A DNA stretch of 64,000 nt from Centroberyx gerrardi (Eukaryota > Chordata > Actinopteri > Beryciformes > Berycidae), in NCBI RefSeq assembly GCF_048128805.1, contig NC_136017.1, positions 10,023,807-10,087,806 on the forward strand. The letters run 5' to 3'. The notes below the pieces were generated by a model. It was not told the origin of the DNA, made no database searches, and worked only from the letters and a program-made list of their open reading frames with translations. The number at the start of each line of letters is the position of its first letter. The first letter of the stretch is position 1. Shown here in pieces: positions 33,738 to 46,789 of this stretch. A program made the translations under genes and the position numbers.

Positions 33738-36700
33738 AGTCTGTCCAATTGCCCAGCTGTGGTCTTGTCCACATCTTGTATTCCTCTCTACTTTTTTCCA
33801 TGGTGGCCATACACTTTATTGTATGTAAATATCTTATTATTTGCAATTTTGTAAATCCTTTGCATGCTTTTTTCAGTGTCAAGTTTCTTGTGCCCATTTG
33901 TGACTTGCTGTTTTACTGCTGTTTGATATCTCCTTTTTCTCCTCTTGTTTGTGTTTCTCCATGTTTGTACGTATGTGTTTGTCCTTGTCTAACATGTGCT
34001 TTGTGTGTGCGTGTGCGTGTATGTGTGCGTGCGTGTGTGTGCGTGTATGTGCCATTCACTTATCCAGTAAATGGCATCCTCTATCATAGCATAAAATCTC
34101 CCGGCCATTCGTCTAAGAAAACAGTCCCTGAGAACGCCCCACCCAGAAAGGTCTTTTCCTGTGCGGCGTGGCCGCGGTGTGTGTGTTGCCCATCATGCGT
34201 GTCCACCCCTCCGTCACCTTTGAGCCCCTCCAAGAGCCGTGGCCACTTGTCCCCAGACACGCCCCTTGGCGAAACCAAGACCAAACGTCTTAGTTTCCAT
34301 CAGGCGGTAGCGCAAGGCTACTCTCCCATCCCACAGCAAGACACAGAACAGGAAATCTGTACAGGCAACTAGACAGGACTAAACTGATGCTAAACACTAA
34401 AAGTAGTGGTAGTAGTGGTAATTGTATAGAATAGTATAGATTATGAGGGGAGAGTATCATCATGAGGAGTCAGAAATGGAGTTACCATACATGTGCGGTG
34501 AGGTATTCAAAACTATATGGCCAATCTTTTTTATCACAGAAAAATACTTCTCGCAGTCAAGAACCTTGTTTGCTTCAATTATAAGGTTATACTGCATTCC
34601 AAAAGGCTTAAATACAACTAAATAAAAATTTGGAAGAACACACTAAGGCTTCAAGTAGATTCTCACTTGTTACATTTATTTAAAGCCACAAAACCAGCCA
34701 CCACCCAACGGTTTGACCGCAGTCTTCTTCAGGATTGTGCTGGTGTAAATAAATGTAAAGAGTGAGAATCTACTCTGAAGCCTTAGTGTGTTCTTCCAAT
34801 CTTAGATTTAGCAATCTATTTTATCAAACGTGGGCAGAGAGAAGAGAAATCCTCTGCATTCTTAGATTCATGCAGCTTTGATTTTTGCAAAGCTTGCAGT
34901 CAAGAAGACCTTCAAGGCGTTCTCTCATGAATGTAAATGTTAAAGTGTAGCAATAAAATGAAAACTGCATGGCTCAAAGTATGCAGAGGTTTTCTCTGCA
35001 GAATCATTTTACACAGGTAAACTGGGCATGTGTCGTTTCCCCAATTTCCATGATGATACTCTCCGCTTTATGTCATTCTCAACAGTCTGTTCAATCGCTA
35101 GAGCGATCATAGGGGCTTTATGACTCCGATTCTAAACTGATAACAGTCACTAATCACTAATGATGACAGCTAACTGCCTCATAATCATAACATAACTTAA
35201 TAACACGAAACGTAATCTCCATTCAGTTGCCTTCAGGATCCTTATTTTATGGTAGTATCACACCCTCACTAAAACAGCTGGTCTTTTTGAGCAAGCCACA
35301 TTTCTTAATGGGGAATACTGTAAGTCCCTACAAATGCTGTGATTTGCTCAAACAGCTGCACTGGTGCATTCACATCACAAAATGCTCGGGATTGAGGTTT
35401 TAAAGGAGCAATCTTTTACTTTCTTAACTCTCGTTACAACATTAAAATTCATTGAAGAAACCATTTATTCAAACCAGTCATCAGTGGATATATTTTAATC
35501 TGAAATGAAAGTTAAAGATTGCACCTCACTGAGATATAAGCTTACAAAACTGGTCTTCTGAGAAAGATTGAGCCTAATATTTGACTAAAATCATAATCTC
35601 CAATGCACCCAATTCTAATGATCTGAGTATTAAGCTTCATCAGAGACCAGGTACACTCTGAAAAAAGGTACAATATTGTATCTTTTGTCACTGGGGCTGA
35701 ACCTTTTTGCCCAAAAAAGGTGCAGCGCAAATAACAAAATGGTCCACTGTTGTATCTTCTTTTTCAGAGAATGTAACTGTACCCTGCAGTTGTTCACTGT
35801 AGACCTTTGTCTTTGTGTGGGAAAGTGCTGTTGTGATAGGATGAGCCTCAGTGAGATTGACATGATGTTGGTTTTCTGCTCTGCCCGCCAGGCCAAACGG
35901 TCTCACCCCAGTCCCAGCCAGCTAACAATGAGGGCAAACAGGACGTTAGCCGAGAAAACAGCGCTGTCGACTTCAGCAAGGTGAGCGCCCGGACCCACCG
36001 CTGATCTGCTGTTTGTCTATGGGTACCGATAGCTGGACACACAACTAGCGCTGTATATTTAACCAAGGTAGGGTTACGTGTGAAATGGTCACCGCGAGCC
36101 TCTTGTTCTGGGAAACTGGATGGAATTTAACAGGAGTAAAGATTGTGTTCTTTAGTTGAGTGGTTCATCAAGTTCAGATACAGCCATCATTTGGGATTAT
36201 TATTTACTTACCTCTTCAAACGCTACTGTGACATAACATCTCTTTGACCAGTGGATACACTTGCATTAATGCTGACATCAGTATGTGTTTTGTCTCACAG
36301 ATTGACCTCCACTTCATGAAGAAGATCCCTCCTGGTGCCGAGGCGTCCAATGTCCTGGTGGGGGAGCTGGAATTCCTAGAGCGCCCTGTGGTGGCCTTTG
36401 TCCGCCTGGCGCCTGCTGTGCTGCTCAACGGCCTGGCTGAGGTTCCCATCACCACCAGGTTATACACCAAATGCAGGAAACCCCCCCTGCCCCCCTCTCT
36501 CACTCTCTCTCTTTGTATCCTGTATCAAGTCTGGTTAGGTGAGAATATTCTCTAAATGCCTCAAGAGGAAAGTGTTTGACTTTGACCCAAAATGGCTGTC
36601 CTCTGTGTTGCACAGGTTTCTTTTCATCCTGCTCGGCCCCCTGGGAAAAGGCCCGCAGTACCACGAAATCGGCCGGTCCATCGCTACACTGATGACTGAC

Positions 36701-39700
36701 GAGGTGAGGTCTGAGCCCAGGAGTATCCACGTTAAAACCCCGGTTTTGGTGTGAAGGCCATTCCCTAAAAATAGGCTGCAACCATTATTTTTCGAAAGAG
36801 AGGGCATTTTTGCCTTTATTAGGTAGATAGAATCCCTACCAGCTCCGGGGCTGCTGTTCTTCAGCTGACCCTGGGAGTTTCTTTTTATCACATAAAACCC
36901 CCTACAGGATTGTCTGTTTCCCACGGTGCAGTGCAGAGCCAGTGTTGCTGACCATCATTAGAGCCAGATGTCGTCTTTTTCACTTTTACATCCCAGCGCT
37001 CCTCTGGGATGTATCAAAATAGAAGCATATGGATGTCAAATTACTTCATCATATGTGGGAAGGAATCGTACCTCTGTTTTTGAACCAGTCGGTATGCATA
37101 ATCCAACACTAATGTGCTATTAACATATGGAATACTACAGTATAATCATATTCTGTATACAATATACCCGTTAAGCTCTTATCCCAATTATGAGAAACAA
37201 ATACCTGAGATAGAGATTTGCTGAGAAACTGGGGCGTGTATACACTTCATCCCATTTGGTATTGTTTTTGTGGTCTGTGTAAATTCACTTTGTATGATAA
37301 TATTCTGAATATTTTGTCTACTCATTTATGGGGATGGGGATAATTCTTTGTGGGATATGAAATACATAATAAAGAGCTTATGCTGGATAAGCCCTTACTG
37401 TAGCTGGAATACTATATGCAAGGAAATGCAGTCGATGATTTATTAATGCAAAAGAATGGAACAGACTCTTAAAGCAATAATTAATAAACATGAAACTATA
37501 TTTACGACAGATGTATTTTTATTAGATTTAATACGCAACCTCCGTGAAGATTCACACAGGACACATCACTGTAAAGCTGCATTTTCTAAGTATGTTTCTG
37601 AAGTCTTATTGAATGTCTCTCCTCACCTCCTCCACAGGTTTTCCATGATGTGGCGTACAAGGCCAAGGACAGGAATGACCTGGTGGCAGGTATTGATGAG
37701 TTCCTGGACCAGGTGACAGTCCTGCCCCCTGGGGAGTGGGACCCCTCCATCAGAATAGAGCCGCCTAAAAACGTGCCCTCTCAGGTAACTCCCTATGTAC
37801 AGAAAAGACAAAAAAGTCTCTTTATCTTATTTTGTTCTCTGGCACAGTGTTTAGACACTGTGTACTGCTTGATATTGGTTGCTTGTAATGCTAGAAATTT
37901 AGGATAAATTGGGTAAATTATTGAAGGGGTCAGCATCGTTTCTGCCACTCAAAGGGCTCAGCCACATATTTGACCATTGAAAAGGCTTTTTAGAATTTGA
38001 TTCTTTGTATATTGTCATTGTTGGATGAAACCTTCTCAAAATTAATTGGAAAAACTAAAACATGCATGGTCATTAAAGCTGAAAATAAGGCTGTTTTTCT
38101 TGGTTCCTGAAAAGTTGACATTTTGGAGATATGAGCTTTTCACCGGACAACAGCGATATATTACTGCTTTGCCTTTGATTCCATCCTGCTACATATTTTT
38201 TTGCTGAGAAACAGTGAAACATCTGCGTACTCCTCTAATCTCAACTGTGTTGTACTTTGCGCTTTGATGGCGCTCCCGGGGGTTCTGCTCTCAATCCTCT
38301 CCAAAACATTTGTTGTTTTTCCTCCATTAGTTATTTTGGTCTGTGACGACTTTACAGCTGAAAGGCGATCGGCCATCTTGTTGCGGAGAGTAATTCTGTT
38401 ATCCGACAGAAAGCTGACCCAGATGATTGAAAAAGTACTGAGGTTGTTTTAGGACTTCATTCCATTTGTGATGAGAATCCTTTGGTAAATACCATACCAT
38501 TATGCAATTAGATTGTTATAATGCTATTGAATTGTGCCACAATCAGAAATAAATGGCATAAGAGATCAATCATTTGGCATTTATGCTTGGTTAAATGTCA
38601 CAAGATTACGTATAACATCTTGTGTCTGCAAATGTTTGAGTCAGTGGAGCATTAAGCGCAACTGACGGCAGTTGTTGTCCTCAAAACGACGACCGCCGAC
38701 CGACAGCTAACTGACAGTGATCTTAACCACACAGGAAAAGCGGAAGGTTCCCCCTGTTCCCAACGGAGTGACAGATCTTGGAGAGGCAGAGGACCATGGA
38801 GGCCACGGGGGTCCTGAGCTACAGCGCACTGGGAAGTAGGTGTTTGTGTGAGAGAGAGAGAGAAAGCGTGCAACCTTCGGCATTACTCGCGTGATCTACA
38901 GCCCTGAGCTGTCGGAGCGCTTCTTCGTCCCCCGTCTCCCTGTCGCCTGTTTGCCACCCCTGCTAGTCGCCTCTCTGTCCCCAAACTATAAATCCAGCTC
39001 TCTTAAGAAGCAGACTGCCCTAATGGCTCATTACCATTCCTCACACTTCAACTCCACAAACACCTTTCATTATAAGGCTAGAATCAGCCAAGCATACTGT
39101 CCCACATAAATTTACATGCTTCAATATTGCAGTGTCGTTATATTATTTAAGAACACAGAGACATGTGAGTGTACTGGCTGACAAATAATGCACAAAGTGC
39201 TCCTCACAGTCATTGCTTTCACTGGATTCATTTGCTATAATGAAATGAAATGCATTTTGTTTAATCACGACACATAACAGTATTATCACTGTGTGTTGTC
39301 TGTTTGCAACGTCTCACTTCATTTCTCCAGCTTTCCTCATCATCCTCATCATGTCACCAATGATAATCACGGGGCAATTACTGTGCTCAGAAATATAATC
39401 TTCAAACCATTATCATCAGTAAATAAGCAGTTGGTTTCACTTCATTCACTCACGTTCATTCAGAACAAAAGAGCCATGATGAGGCTATAGCAGTGGCTCC
39501 CAACTTATTTTACTTGCAACATGAACCTAAAACCTCAAAGCGAAGAGATGCCCATGATCCCCTGACGACGGCGCACATCAATAGAATTGAGACATCAAAT
39601 AAAATGTTAATTTTCAAGCTGTTAATTAATTTGAGGGAGCAAAGAGGCAGTACATATTCATTATTTGACAAGGCAAAAATTCAGATTTGCCAGAAGGATT

Positions 39701-42700
39701 AAAGATAATATATTTGATTGTAGAAATGGATCATCAAAAATCATCTCACAACCACTAGGAGGTTCCCAAAGCCGGGCTTGAGACAATGGGAGTGTAACAG
39801 GGTGCAGAGGGGTTATTTATATCTCAGGGACAGTGGTTTCATAGCAGAGTGAGTGATGCGCTGCTGGTGAGCTCCGGTATGCTGCGGTAGGCTCTTATCC
39901 CGGCTCAGATTGGCTGGAAGCCCAGTCTCAGTTATCATCATCTCCCTACCCCCCCCCATCCCCCCCGGGACGTGGCATCGCTGCCTACCACTCAGACTGA
40001 AATAAGCATAGAGTCCCGCCCTCTGTTGCCATAGCAACCACCTCCAGCTAGTTCGCCATGGTCCCGGCTTGCTGCGGCAGGAGAGCCTGCTCTCTGGCCG
40101 ACAGTCATACAAAGAGAGACGCATGGATGGACAAATACACACACACACACATACAGTGCTGTACTAGTGCTGCCATGCACACACACTGTACATGCTTACT
40201 GACGTGAAATTAAGATGTAGTAAATATTCCTATCGGAGTGTATCTCTCTGCTTCTTTCATTATTAATGTCAGTTAAGGGAATTTTTGTGTGTGTGTTTGT
40301 ATTTTTGTGAGAGAGAGAGAGAGAGAGAGAGAGTGTGTTGTGCTGTGTTGCTTCACAGGTGTGTGTGTGTGTTTGATCTTTGCAAGTCAACTTTGGATGT
40401 CTTTCTATGTGATGGATGCCTCTCTCTTTCTCTGTGTGTGTATGTGTCGTTGTGTATGCGTATGCGTATACCGTATGTGTTCACTTGCACATTATTTTCT
40501 CATAGAGTCATAGTCATAAAGAGTATTTCCCCACAGGTTTTTTGGAGGTTTTGTCCTGGACATCAAGCGGAAGGCTCCTCACTACATTTCCGACTACACA
40601 GATGCCATCAGTCTGCAGTGTCTGGCCTCCTTCCTCTTCCTCTACTGCGCCTGCATGTCCCCCGTCATCACCTTCGGGGGACTGCTGGGGGAGGCCACAG
40701 AGGGGCGTGTGGTAAGAAACCACCATCTTCATTGCTCCAAATTTAGGTTTTGTCTGAAGTTATTGTACTGCAGCTGTTCCTTCCATGGAAACATATTTAT
40801 GACAGTAGCTTTATACTGTTTAGGAAGATATAACTTAGAACACAGGCTCTTTTTCAACAACATCCTGCATCACACTGACAGTTACATACATTCAGAAAAT
40901 GAATGAACACACTTTCCCTTCCCATATTTTCCCAGCCAGTTCAGGATTCAATGTTCTGTCAAGCCTGCTTCACTAATTTCTAGTCTTCCGCCAGCTGTCT
41001 GCATAGAACCTAGATTCTGTTACACCTGATGTTGTTGTACATGCGTAGCACGCACTGTCTTTTTACAATGACATTTATTGATGAACTGTGATAAGAGAAA
41101 TTGAGAGAAGTTGAAATATTGCCTAGAACGTCAGATAAAACGTCAGATAAAATCAGCCCAACACTCGCTGAACACTATATTCAAAGCAACATGTGATTGA
41201 CTGGAAAATAAGAGCGTTATTTCCTTGGTTTCCAGAGTGCTATTGAGTCCCTGTTTGGGGCGTCCATGACTGGTATAGCCTACTCTCTGTTTGCTGGGCA
41301 GCCGCTCACCATATTGGGCAGCACAGGGCCTGTGCTCGTCTTTGAGAAGATCCTCTTCAAGTTCTGCAAGTATGTTTCTCCCTTTGTGATTCAATTTTAA
41401 AACTACTATTACCTTGTTGATATGCATTTTTGCCTGCTTTTAGGTGCAAGAATGTGTGCCTTTGCTTACCTGTCTGAGAGTCGATGGTGGATGTGTGTCG
41501 GTCAATGTGCATGCGCTTGTGTGTGCTTCAATAGGGATGTCATATCTAATTATCTAACCTTGCCTTCCACTCTTCTGTGTGTGTGTCCTGTCCTCTCTCT
41601 CAGGGAGTACGGCCTCTCCTACCTCTCCCTGAGGGCCTGTATCGGCCTCTGGACGGCCTTCCTGTGTCTCCTGCTGGTGGCTACGGACGCCAGCTCGCTT
41701 GTCTGTTACATCACACGCTTCACTGAGGAGGCCTTTGCCGCCCTGATCTGTATCATCTTCATCTACGAAGCCCTGGAGAAGCTGCTCCACCTGGGGGAGC
41801 ACTACCCCATCAACAAAAACAATAACCTTCAGAAACTCACACAGTACTCGTAAGTGCTTTTTGAATTCATATTTGATAAGGCAAGATGGCTAAGAATACG
41901 TTTTTATGACTGGTGACCTGGGACTGGAAAATCTTCTCTCTGACACAAGCATCTGTTAAAGATTCATAGTTATGTTTCCAGCTTGCAAAGGATTTGCAAA
42001 CTGCTATTATCTTTGGTCCCCTATGTCATGGATTCTTTTATTTTATTTCATCAGACCACAAATCTCAATTTGATAAGATTGTGTATTAAGGAACCCCATT
42101 GAAGAAGATTTTTGTTGTTAGACATGAGTTGAAATTCCCAGTTTCCACTTTACCAACCACTGCTCTAAATCAGCAGCACTGTTGTTGTTTTTGTTGTTGC
42201 GGCATGTAATTTACAGTATTGCATGCGCATGTATGAGCAGATTTGCATGCACGTGCCAAAGGGACTAGTGTTTGCCTCACCATGAAAGGGCAGATGGTGC
42301 AGTACTGTAGACACTATCCAGTGTTTCAGTAATGGATTTTGCTTTATGGTGAATAATCCCACGTTGTCTGTGTTTCAAGAGCATTACCGCAGCACATAAG
42401 CTGGCCGTGTCAATACGCAGTCAGGCTAGGAGTTTCTCTTGTGTGGGTTTTCTGTGCTTGTGTAGTGGACAGCAGGGGACGCTGACATTTAGAGTTTAGT
42501 AAAATGCCATCAGAAAATGTTTTTCATTATCCTGGAAGTGGTGTATCACAATCTAATTAATCTCCTAGTGGTACAGGATGTAGAGTAGACTGGAACAGTT
42601 TGTGGGTAAGCGATTGTTGCTAATTGTTAAATTGACCCTCAAACGTTCAAAAGTTTCAGGCAAAGTGTGTACAGTGAGGAGGTATGCGTTGTGTTTGTAT

Positions 42701-43692
42701 TCTTCGTGTACTTAAGGTCGTATGTGTGTATCCATGCCTGCGTGTGTGTGTGCTCCCCTCCATAGGTGTGCATGTGTGGAGCCCCGGGACCCCAGCAACG
42801 AGACTCTGCGGTACTGGGAGGAGAGAAACATCACGGCCTCCCAGGTCAACTGGACCATGCTGGAGGTCAATGTAAGGAGCCCTAGACATGTGCAGGGAAC
42901 CAGCAAAAATACATAGGATGCATAAAAACAGGGGTTATCTATGGCTTAGAGATACATAGGCGGAACAGGCTTTCTCAGTTCAGCTAGACTTCTAATCTGA
43001 AGAAGTGTTGCTCTGGATCTGTAAGCTGTAAAGACTTCAGAAACATCAGCCAAGTTGTGATCCCGAGGAGAGGAGAAGGGAGGATAACACACGAGACAAA
43101 TAGAAGAAAAGTGTTAACATGAGATGGCATATTAGCTCACCTACAATTGCTTATCCATGTAGGAAACAAGATACATCGAGTGTTAAGGATATTGTTTACA
43201 GTCTCTAGCGGTGTGTTGCGTCTCCCTTCGTCCACACTTTGCTTTATCAAGTAGCAGCTAAAGACTACGGGGGGATTAGGAACATGTGGGCAGGATTTCA
43301 CAGGATTTAGCTGTGCAGAATCAGCATGGAGAGGCGCTGTGACGGGTGGATTCTCCCACTGTCAGCCGTAAGTAAGTCATGCCACTGGAAGCGTGCTGTG
43401 TCACTCCTACACAATGCTCGTTAGGCATTCGGCGGCAAATATTTTGGGAGGGAAGGTCATGCGAGGGTGCAAACACCTCTGCAAAGTCACAGACACACAG
43501 ATACTAATTATACTGCATGCTCGGAGAATCCATGAGCATGAGGTAGCAGCTAATCTGGTAGAAGTGATATGTTATGAAAAGCAATAACGAATGTACCTGA
43601 GGAAGAGTAAGTGGCAGCAAACACTTTGGTAGTCGGACTTTACAGATTCGTCATTGCCATCCACTATAATCATTATTATCCTCATCCTCCTC

Positions 43693-43723
<31 letters not shown>

Positions 43724-46667
43724 TCATCATGTCTTTCCGGTGCCTGCAGGACTGTGAGATGCTGCATGGGGAGTTTGAGGGCAGCGCCTGCGGCCCCCAC
43801 GGCCCCTACATCCCCGACGTCCTCTTCTGGTGCGTGGTCCTCTTCTTTTCCACCGTCTTCATGTCCGCCTTCCTCAAGGAGTTCAAGACTAGCCGCTACT
43901 TCCCCACCAAGGTCCGTGTCCCACACAGGCTCACGTTCTCACATACACACCCTTTCTCTCTCTCACTTTTTCTCTTTCTATCGACCTCTCTGTCTTTTTA
44001 AAGTGCAGTAGTTGTACGTTTTAAAGTGCCTGTTTGACATTGTCTCTAGGTGCATGGTAGTGGCCATATTGACTGTGCTGCTTTAATTTTACAGTAGTCA
44101 ATCTAATTGTTATTTTGTCACGTGACTGTGAAATTAAATTGAAATTGATCTGCCTGCCAAGTATGGTTTTCTCTCTGTCTGTGACATTTTAAGAAGAAAC
44201 TTGATTATGCTGCCATCTATTGGGTGTTTCATCTGAAATAGCAAAGAATCCTGCAGTCTGTGTGGCCATTCTATTTGAGCAATTTCTATGATTTATCATT
44301 GAGAGGACACTCATGAGCTGCTTGATGTGTGGTGTGATGCTGACACACCAATCTATAGTATACCAACGCCTCCTTGTGGTGGTGAAGGAGTACTACACTG
44401 TAGTCTGACTGGCATTTGGATGAAATGTGGATTTTGCCTGAAGAACATGTCTGTTTGTTCCCTCTGAAGGTGCGGGCCATCATCAGTGACTTTGCTGTCT
44501 TCATCACCATCCTGACTATGGTTTTGGTAGATTATGCCCTGGGCATCCCCTCACCAAAGCTACAGGTCCCCAGCAATTTCAAAGTAAGTCCAAATGAAAG
44601 CCTCCATTCCACAAGGCTTCTGTATATATCCACTTTGTATAAAACGATACATGACCTCAAGTTCTTTTAATATTCCAAAGTACAAATACTTGCATCCTCT
44701 AAAATGTAACTAATTTATAATCAAAGATCTTAAAATAGTTAATAAGTTAAGAAGTAAGATACATCTACGACAAGAATGAGATTGCTTGATTAAGATTTGA
44801 TATGAGCCAATGTTTGTTATTATTGCAAGAAATTGTGTACTTTACATTGATTAAAAGAGCTGATATATTTCCGATATTTTAATCTAAAGTGTCCTTGTTT
44901 AATTTCCTTACATTCAATTTGGAAACACAGCGATCCCTGTCATCCTACTCACCACCTTCCTTTTTGCTCTCCCCAGCCAACCAGAGATGACCGTGGCTGG
45001 GTTATAAACCCAGTGGGGCCCAACCCCTGGTGGACCACCATCGTCACCTTCCTCCCTGCTCTGCTCTGCACCATCCTCATCTTCATGGACCAGCAGATCA
45101 CGGCTGTCATTATCAACAGGAAGGAGCACAAACTGAAGGTGCTTTTTTAAAATCCTCCTTGAAATCCTAGCCACAAAAATAATGGGATTAAAGCTTCTTT
45201 TAAGAACAGCGGCTTCGTAATTACGCCCTTTCAATTACCTATTTTTTAGTGATGTAAGGAATTGGCTGTAAATAGAATAGAGTTCAACCTGTGCTACAGT
45301 GCTACAGTGTTTATGAAATTAGCTACAGAATGAAGGCCAAATTGGTCCTCTTCTTCCTCTACCTCTTGTGATTCTTCTTCTTCATCCTCTACCTCTTGTG
45401 ATTCTTCTTCTTCATCCTCTACCTCTTGTGATTCTTCTTCTTCTTCCTCCTCTACCTCTTGTAATTCTTCTTCTTCTTCCTCCTCTACCGCTTGTGATTC
45501 TTCTTCTTCCTCTACCTCTTGTGATTCTTCTTCTTCTTCTTCCGCTACTTCTTGTGATTCTTCTTCTTCTTCTTCATCCTCTACCTCTTGTGATTCTTCA
45601 TCTTCCTCTGCCTCTTGTGATTCTTCTAAGATGAAACACATATTATGCCATATTAGTAGTAGTATATCCACCCTGCTGAAGTGTCCTTGAGCAAGACACT
45701 GAATCCCTATCAGCTCGAGGGTCGCTGTTGTGTAGCTGACCCTGACCTTCCTGAAGGGGGACCAGCAAAAAAAGAAAGCTTCCCTACGGGATCAATAAAG
45801 TACCACATTATCATTATTACTACTCTAAACACCAGTGTCCCTTGTCTGGCTCGTGCAGAAAGGCTGTGGCTACCACCTGGACCTGTTTGTGGTGGGGGTG
45901 ATGCTGGGCGTGTGCTCGGTGATGGGCCTGCCGTGGTTCGTGGCGGCCACCGTTCTCTCCATCTCCCACGTGAACAGCCTGAAGCTGGAGTCCGAGTGCT
46001 CGGCCCCCGGAGAGCAGCCCAAGTTCCTGGGGATCCGAGAGCAGCGCTTCACCGGCCTCATGATCTTCACCCTGATGGGCTGCTCCGTCTTCATGACCTC
46101 CGTGCTAAAGGTCAGGGGTCAAAGGTCATGTCGTGGAGGAACGACGACACACAAACCACTCACATCCTAATCAGTAACAAATGTTTGAGCGGATTTAGCA
46201 CCTGCATCTGTATTTCATGTCTAAAAACTTGTTTAATTCATGTACATCACAATTATCTTCAAGAATGCCTAATTACAGCTTAATATCTGCACACTGATAT
46301 TAAACTGGATGATGTTGTGCTGCTGGGAGTGGCATTACATAGGTCAATACATTTAGTGCCAGACTCAATTTAGTGTTTTCTCTTATGACTGATCACTTAC
46401 CTGACACTATCTGACTTCTCCTGATGCTGTAAACTCCACCCATCTAGTACATCTTGGGAGGTTAAAACAAACACTAAGAATTATTTGCAAATAGTTTTTG
46501 TCTCATGCCTGATGTTGAATATCTTTCTCTGTCTCCAGTTCATCCCCATGCCAGTGCTGTACGGAGTGTTTTTATACATGGGGGCTTCCTCACTCAGAGG
46601 CATTCAGGTGAGCTCTTAAGACTAGAAGAAGTAGTAGCGGTAGTAGTAGTCACAGTAATAGAAGCAC

Positions 46668-46715
<48 letters not shown>

Positions 46716-46748
46716 CAGCAGTAGTAGTAGTCACAGTAATAGAAGCAC

Positions 46749-46789
<41 letters not shown>

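Noticed and set aside
33416..34372. 318-codon plus-strand open frame as one protein
   Set aside because: It fuses real exon 6, a CA microsatellite and intron sequence; only exon 6 is certain and the last third is treated as a separate possibility.
37456..37716. 86-codon frame [16 protein letters not shown] overlapping slc4a10 exon 10
   Set aside because: It is in a different frame from the exon, and most of it is AT-rich intron.
45341..45630. CRISPR-like regular repeats
   Set aside because: Units are contiguous, vary in length, have no unique spacers and lie in a vertebrate intron: a minisatellite.
45294..45671. 125-codon acidic open frame on the minus strand
   Set aside because: It is made almost wholly of minisatellite units in an slc4a10 intron; no start context, splice sites or non-repeat domain support a gene.
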